NCBI RefSeq assembly: GCF_042752395.1
Contig: NZ_JBHYXZ010000032.1
Span: 1-64,000 of the forward strand
Direction of reading: 5' to 3'
Length of the DNA stretch: 64,000 nt
Source of the DNA: Actinosynnema sp042752395
GTDB taxonomy: Bacteria > Actinomycetota > Actinomycetes > Mycobacteriales > Pseudonocardiaceae
Shown here: positions 59,827-64,000 of the stretch, piece by piece
Position numbering within the stretch: the first letter of the stretch is position 1
How the letters are laid out: each line of letters starts with the position of its first letter
Program-made: the position numbers and the translations under genes
Notes under the pieces: generated by a model
What the model saw: the letters and a program-made list of their open reading frames with translations, nothing else
Databases searched by the model: none
Told to the model about the DNA's origin: nothing

Positions 59827-59850
59827 GTTTGGACGGTTTCCCCAGGGTAT
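59827..59850 (+). promoter_or_regulatory. SigB/SigF-type promoter candidate 3
   Basis: GTTT (59827-59830), 14-base spacer, GGGTAT (59845-59850): a full consensus match. Predicted start of transcription ~59857, giving a ~50-base leader with GAGGAGGTA before the GTG at 59907. Confidence 0.75.
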
Positions 59851-59906
59851 TCGGCTCTGAAGGGGCCGCCCGGACGGAGGGAGGCACCCGCGACGAGGAG
59901 GTAGTC

Positions 59907-61061
59907 GTGAAAGCAGTGGTGTACGAAGGGCCACGGCAGGTCAGCGTCAAGGACGTGCCGGACGCGCGGATCGAGCGACCGACCGACGTGCTGGTGCGGA
60001 TCACGTCGGCGAACATCTGCGGCTCGGACCTGCACATGTACGAGGGGCGGACCGACTTCGAGACCGGCCGCTGGTTCGGGCACGAGAACCTGGGTCAGGT
60101 GGTCGAGGTCGGCGCCGGGGTCGACAAGGTGGAGGTGGGCGACTGGGTAGTCCTGCCGTTCAACATCTCCTGCGGGCACTGCAAGAACTGCGAGCGCCTG
60201 CTGACGAACTACTGCCTGACCGCCCAGCCCGAGCCGACGATGGCCGGCGCCGCGTACGGCTTCGCCGACATGGGCCCGTGGGCCGGCGGGCAGGCCGAGC
60301 TGTTGCGCGTGCCCTGGGGCGACTTCAACTGCCTGCGGCTGGGCGAGGACGCCGAGGAGCGCCAGACCGACTACGTGATGCTCGCCGACATCTTCCCGAC
60401 CGGCTACCACGCCACCGAGATGGCCGGCGTGCAGCCCGGCGACCAGACGGTCGTCTACGGCGCGGGTCCGGTCGGGTTGATGGCCGCCCTCTCGGCGACC
60501 ATCCGGGGGGCGAGCAAGGTGATGGTCGTCGACCGGCACGCCGACCGGCTGAGGCTGGCCGAGTCGATCGGCGCGATCGCCATCGACGACTCGAAGGTCG
60601 ACCCGGTGCAGGCCGTGCTGGAGGAGACGATGGGTCTGGGCGCGGACAACGGCTGCGAGTGCGTCGGCTACCAGGCGCACGAGCCCGACGGCCGGGAGCA
60701 GGCCAACCTGACGATGAACCGGCTGGTCGCCTCGGTGCGCTTCACCGGGAAGATCGGCAACGTCGGCGTCTTCGTGCCCGAGGACCCCGGGGCCGGCGAC
60801 GAGCTGGCCAAGCAGGGCAAACTCGCCTTCGACTACGGCATGTTCTGGTTCAAGGGCCAGCACATCGGCAGCGGCCAGGCCCCGGTCAAGAAGTACAACC
60901 GGCAGCTGCGCGACCTGATCGCCGCGGGCAAGGCCGAACCGTCGTTCATCGTCAGCCACGAGCTGCCCCTCGATCGCGCGCCGGATGCCTACGAGCACTT
61001 CGACAAGCGGGACGACGGCTGGACGAAGGTCGTCCTGCACCCGGCCGGGGCGGGTGTCTGA
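59907..61061 (+). CDS. Second zinc-dependent alcohol/formaldehyde dehydrogenase
   Basis: 384 aa, GTG at 59907 with GAGGAGGTA. Zinc sites CGSDLHMYEG, GHENLGQV and CGHCKNCERLLTNYC; Rossmann TVVYGAGPVGLMAAL; long middle insert with GFADMGPWAGGQAELLRVPW. Same subfamily as the gene before it (glutathione-independent formaldehyde dehydrogenase-like), from which it may derive by duplication; it has its own stress-type promoter. Confidence 0.9.
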   Translation: MKAVVYEGPRQVSVKDVPDARIERPTDVLVRITSANICGSDLHMYEGRTDFETGRWFGHENLGQVVEVGAGVDKVEVGDWVVLPFNISCGHCKNCERLLTNYCLTAQPEPTMAGAAYGFADMGPWAGGQAELLRVPWGDFNCLRLGEDAEERQTDYVMLADIFPTGYHATEMAGVQPGDQTVVYGAGPVGLMAALSATIRGASKVMVVDRHADRLRLAESIGAIAIDDSKVDPVQAVLEETMGLGADNGCECVGYQAHEPDGREQANLTMNRLVASVRFTGKIGNVGVFVPEDPGAGDELAKQGKLAFDYGMFWFKGQHIGSGQAPVKKYNRQLRDLIAAGKAEPSFIVSHELPLDRAPDAYEHFDKRDDGWTKVVLHPAGAGV

Positions 61062-61062
61062 C

Positions 61063-61611
61063 GTGGCCGGGGAGCTGGACGGACGTCGGATCGCCATCCT
61101 CGCCGCCGACGGGGTGGAGCGGGTCGAGCTGGAGCAGCCGCGGCAGGCGCTGGACGACGCGGGAGCCCGCACCGTCGTGGTCTCCATCGCCGGCGGCGAG
61201 ATCCAGGCGCGCGACCACGACCTCGAAGACGCCGGCACCTTCGCGGTGGACCGGCTGGTCGGCGAGGTGTCGGTGGACGACTACGAGGCGCTGCTCCTGC
61301 CGGGCGGGACGGTGAACCCGGACAAGCTGCGGATGGAGCCCGCTGCGGTGCGGTTCGTCCGGGACTTCGTCCGGTCGGGCAAGCCGGTCGCCTCGATCTG
61401 CCACGGCCCGTGGAACTTCGTCGAGGCCGACGTCGCGCGCGGACGCCGGCTGACCTCGTGGCCGAGCGTCCGCACCGACCTGCGCAACGCCGGGGCCGAG
61501 GTGGTCGACGAGCCGGTCGTCACCGACGGCAACATCACCACGAGCCGGTCGCCCGACGACCTGCCGGCCTTCTGCGAGCGCATCGTGCAGGAGTTCGCCA
61601 AAGCGCCGTAA
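61063..61611 (+). CDS. DJ-1/PfpI-family protein (YhbO/deglycase type)
   Basis: 182 aa from GTG 61063 (GTG 61054 in the same frame overlaps the previous stop). Type 1 glutamine-amidotransferase-like fold: IAILAADGVERVELEQP with the conserved Glu, LLLPGGTVNPDKLR, nucleophile Cys in VASICHGPW, and GRRLTSWPSVRTDLRNAGA. Members act as general-stress proteins, described as glyoxalase, chaperone or protein deglycase. Co-transcribed with the dehydrogenase. Confidence 0.9.
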   Translation: MAGELDGRRIAILAADGVERVELEQPRQALDDAGARTVVVSIAGGEIQARDHDLEDAGTFAVDRLVGEVSVDDYEALLLPGGTVNPDKLRMEPAAVRFVRDFVRSGKPVASICHGPWNFVEADVARGRRLTSWPSVRTDLRNAGAEVVDEPVVTDGNITTSRSPDDLPAFCERIVQEFAKAP

Positions 61612-61859
61612 GCCTTCACCGCTGCCGATCGGGCGTGCCCTCGTCGATCCCCGAACGCGCGCCCGTCACCCACCCGCGCCGGCGCACCCCGGAGCCGGAG
61701 CCGGCCGCCTCCCGCACCGAGCTGCGCAACCGCGGAGCCGATCGGGTCGTGGTGAACTCGATCGGCAGGCCGTTCCCCCTTTGTGCGTCGACCTCGACCG
61801 ATGCCGGCCGTAACGACGGGCCGCGGCTCGGCGACGACCTCCACGACAGGAGGAGGGGT

Positions 61860-63764
61860 ATGGGGCGGCGTCTGCTGGTCGGGCTGCTGCTGGGCGGTGC
61901 GGTGTTGGGGTGGTTGGTTCCCTCCTACCTCGGTGCCGGGGGCGGCGACGAGTCGGCGAGTTGGAAGGCGGGCATCTTCTCGGCCTTGCTGTCCGTGCTG
62001 GCCCTGGTGATCGGACTGCCCGCGCGCAGGTCGGCCGTGGAGCGGGTCAGCACGCCGGCGCAACTCGACCAGGCCGAACGTGCGCTGCGGGCGTCGGTCC
62101 GGGCTTATCTGGACGAGGAGTTGCACCGCCGGGGGCTGGACGACGTGGTGATCCCGGTACGCCTGCGCACCGAGGACGGGGAGCGGTTGGTCGTGGCGGC
62201 GAGCGGCGAGTTGGTCGCGCCACTCGCGGTGGACGCCCGGCTGCTCCTCGTCGGTGAACCGGGGGCGGGCAAGACGACGGTCTGCCTGCTGTGGTGCCGG
62301 GCGCTGGCCCGCGACGACGGTCAGGCCGTGCCGGTCCTGGTGCCGGCGACGTCGTGGAGACCGGAGTACAAGACCCTGCGCCAGTGGGTGGCGGCCTGGG
62401 TGGCGGAGTCGGTCGGTGTGCTCGCCAACACCGCCGAGTACGGCGGCACGGCGGCATCGGGGCTGGTGGAGGACGGCCGTGTCCGGTGCGTGATCGACGG
62501 GTTGGACGAGCTTCCCGAGGCCCATCGCGGCGCGGTGCTGGACCTGCTGGCCGGCGCGGGCGCGAAGACGCCGTTCGTGCTGACCAGTCGCCCGGGTCCG
62601 TCGCGCAGACTGGCCGCGCGCACGTCGGGGATCCGCGGTCTGCGCCGAGTCGACCTGCTCCCCACCGTGCCGGCGGACGCGGTCGCCTACCTCGCCTCGT
62701 TCGACGGCCGCTGGCGGCACGTGGACACCGGCTCCTTGCGACGCCTGCTGTCCACCCCGCTCACCGTCTACCTGATGCGGCAGGTCTACCTCGACCGGAA
62801 GGCCGGTGGTGACGAACCCGTCGAGCGGGCGCTGTGGCGTGGTTTGGTGCCCTCGGTGTTCGAGGACCTGGCCGGGCAGGTCGCCCGCCGCTCGTCCGGC
62901 GCGCCGGGCCGGGCGTGGCCGGTCGAGTCGGCCGAGCGGTGGTTGTCGTTCCTGGCTCGGCGGTTGTCCGAACCGACCGGCGAACTGCGGTGGTGGAACT
63001 TCCGCGAGCGCGTGCCGAACCCCATGACGGCGCCGGCCGTGATCGTGGGCGCGGTCGGGGTGCAGACCTACGTGGCGCAGGCGCTCGTGCTGGGCGTCGA
63101 CATGAGGTTCTTCGCCCTGCTGAAGTCCTTCCTGTACCCCGCGGTGGGGCTGATGCTGGCCTCCATGCTGCCCAACAAGCGGTTGTTCTACGTCGACGAT
63201 CCGCGCGTGGACACCTCGGTGTCGCTGTCGTTCGCGGCCGGTGTTCTCGTCGGCGTGCTGGTGGGGACTTCCCAGGGCCCGGTGACCGGCATGGCGGCGG
63301 GGTTGTCCGCCGCGATCACCACGATCTTCTTCGGTGTGCGGGTGGTGGCGAGGCTCCGCTCGGTCAAGCGCACCTACACGCACCCGGCCGAGGCGGTGCG
63401 GACCGCGCGGTGGCATGCGCTGGTGTCCAGCGGCGCGGTGTTCTGCATGCTCTCCGTCGTGCTCCACCGACTGCTGCCGCAGGCGATCGTGTGGGATCGA
63501 CCGCTGCTCCTCTCGGCCACGGCCACGCTCATCGCCGGGTGGTTGCTGTCGGCATCGGTGTGGGGCGGTTACCTGGGGGCGCGATTGACCTGCGCCTTCC
63601 GGGGCCAGTTGCCGTGGCGGTTGGGCGCGTTCCTCGACGACACGAGCCGGATCGGGCTGTTGCAGCGGGTCGGCGCGCACTACGCGTTCCGCCACGCGAG
63701 GTTGCGCGCGGTGCTCGTGGAGGACACGGCTCCGCGGGAAGCGGCGAAGCCCTCGCCGCTGTGA
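61860..63764 (+). CDS. Membrane-embedded NACHT NTPase
   Basis: 634 aa, ATG at 61860 after AGGAGGGG. Two N-terminal TM helices (LLVGLLLGGAVLGWLV; FSALLSVLALVIGLP), a NACHT domain with Walker A LLVGEPGAGKTTV (~131), Walker B CVIDGLDELPE (~210), sensor LTSRPG, then about six TM segments from ~390 on (VIVGAVGVQTYVAQALVLG to LLSATATLIAGWLLSASVWGGYL), and a C-terminal YAFRHARLRAVLVE of the winged-helix type. STAND NTPases of this kind are common in actinomycete signalling and antiphage defence; here both ends are in the membrane and no separate sensor (TPR/WD40) is visible. Confidence 0.88.
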   Translation: MGRRLLVGLLLGGAVLGWLVPSYLGAGGGDESASWKAGIFSALLSVLALVIGLPARRSAVERVSTPAQLDQAERALRASVRAYLDEELHRRGLDDVVIPVRLRTEDGERLVVAASGELVAPLAVDARLLLVGEPGAGKTTVCLLWCRALARDDGQAVPVLVPATSWRPEYKTLRQWVAAWVAESVGVLANTAEYGGTAASGLVEDGRVRCVIDGLDELPEAHRGAVLDLLAGAGAKTPFVLTSRPGPSRRLAARTSGIRGLRRVDLLPTVPADAVAYLASFDGRWRHVDTGSLRRLLSTPLTVYLMRQVYLDRKAGGDEPVERALWRGLVPSVFEDLAGQVARRSSGAPGRAWPVESAERWLSFLARRLSEPTGELRWWNFRERVPNPMTAPAVIVGAVGVQTYVAQALVLGVDMRFFALLKSFLYPAVGLMLASMLPNKRLFYVDDPRVDTSVSLSFAAGVLVGVLVGTSQGPVTGMAAGLSAAITTIFFGVRVVARLRSVKRTYTHPAEAVRTARWHALVSSGAVFCMLSVVLHRLLPQAIVWDRPLLLSATATLIAGWLLSASVWGGYLGARLTCAFRGQLPWRLGAFLDDTSRIGLLQRVGAHYAFRHARLRAVLVEDTAPREAAKPSPL

Positions 63765-63812
63765 GGTCGGCCGGCGAGGTTCCCGTCCTGCGCTTCGCCC
63801 TGGAGGCCGTCC

Positions 63813-63838
63813 GGGGGCGGGACCGCGGCCCCGCCCTC
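63813..63838. terminator. Hairpin terminator between convergent genes
   Basis: GGGGGCGGG (63813-63821) pairs with CCCGCCCTC (63830-63838), one G.T pair, 8-base loop. It lies between the NACHT stop (63764) and the stop of the minus-strand gene (63847), so it can serve both directions. Confidence 0.7.
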
Positions 63839-63844
63839 CGCCGT

Positions 63845-64000
63845 TCAGCGCTCCCCGCCGCGGCACTCCCGCAGCTCGCGCCGCGCCCGCCGCCGGTCAC
63901 GGCGACGCGACCCGCGGCGGAAGTGGAACCACTCCCGTCGGCCTGCCCTGGTCTCCCGACGGATCGGGTGCCGCTCGGAGCCGCCCCAGTGGCAGCCGGA
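63845..64000 (-). CDS. C-terminal end of an arginine-rich protein (partial)
   Basis: Minus-strand frame open from the window edge to a TGA at 63845-63847 (51 residues). Very Arg-rich (FHFRRGSRRRDRRRARRELR), which can also arise by chance in this composition. Support is codon-position bias, a stop next to a terminator and convergence with the NACHT gene. No family recognised. Confidence 0.35.
   Translation of the reverse strand, partial: SGCHWGGSERHPIRRETRAGRREWFHFRRGSRRRDRRRARRELRECRGGER

Noticed and set aside
1..64000. tRNA, rRNA or insertion-sequence genes
   Set aside because: No cloverleaf-like or rRNA sequence and no transposase or terminal inverted repeats were recognised by eye on either strand.

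Overview
The window is very GC-rich DNA with strong third-position G/C bias, many GTG starts, GGAGG-type ribosome binding sites and actinobacterial gene families (PknG-like kinase, Trypco1, FusB-like FBP, MbtH, NRPS). It looks like a filamentous actinomycete, most likely of the Pseudonocardiales (Saccharothrix/Actinosynnema/Lentzea type); the genus is inference. The first ~60 bases and the stretch around the ten Ns at 7065-7074 are low-complexity G/C runs that look like contig edges.

Layout. 1-2.5 kb: a partial minus-strand gene and a divergent two-gene unit led by an aerolysin-like beta-pore-forming toxin candidate. 2.8-5.6 kb: a decayed SNF2 helicase and a decayed NB-ARC/TPR gene. 5.8-8.8 kb: secreted alpha-lytic-type protease, assembly gap, membrane-anchored protein, small hydrolase. 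9.1-11.3 kb: FMN riboswitch, fused riboflavin synthase/DHBP synthase with odd active-site residues, methyltransferase. 11.5-12.1 kb: two small secreted proteins and a 14-bp tandem repeat.

12.4-48.7 kb: a nonribosomal peptide cluster in four transcription units. (i) 18590->12388 minus: NRPS1 and a radical-SAM 2,3-aminomutase. (ii) 19045->23725 plus: FAD oxidoreductase, N-hydroxylase, KtzT-like piperazate synthase and a stand-alone adenylation domain (piperazate cassette). (iii) 44615->23783 minus: thirteen tightly packed, mostly overlapping genes: A-PCP, MbtH, argininosuccinate-lyase-like, PLP synthase/ATP-grasp fusion, threonine-aldolase-like, NRPS2 with TE, threonine-kinase-like GHMP kinase, hotdog protein, A-PCP with a valine-like code, P450, type II TE, carbamoyltransferase, MFS exporter. 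(iv) 44942->48681 plus: FusB-like protein, stand-alone C domain and A-PCP. Together they predict a short peptide containing piperazate, 2,3-diaminobutyrate, serine, a (hydroxylated) valine-like residue, a carbamoyl group and probably a beta-amino-acid arm attached in trans as in the tuberactinomycins. I do not recognise this combination in a described product.

49.0-57.3 kb: a compact six-gene operon (trypsin-like protease, PknG-like kinase, vWA protein with zinc ribbon, GlnX-like membrane protein, sugar-type solute-binding lipoprotein, Trypco1) closed by a hairpin terminator. It combines mycobacterial GlnH-GlnX-PknG signalling logic with parts of trypsin/vWA conflict systems and is the other main candidate for a new system. 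57.4-61.6 kb: a stress-type cluster (SRPBCC, two zinc alcohol/formaldehyde dehydrogenases, PfpI/DJ-1) with three SigB/SigF-like promoter candidates. 61.9-63.8 kb: a membrane-embedded NACHT NTPase, then the 3' end of a convergent gene.
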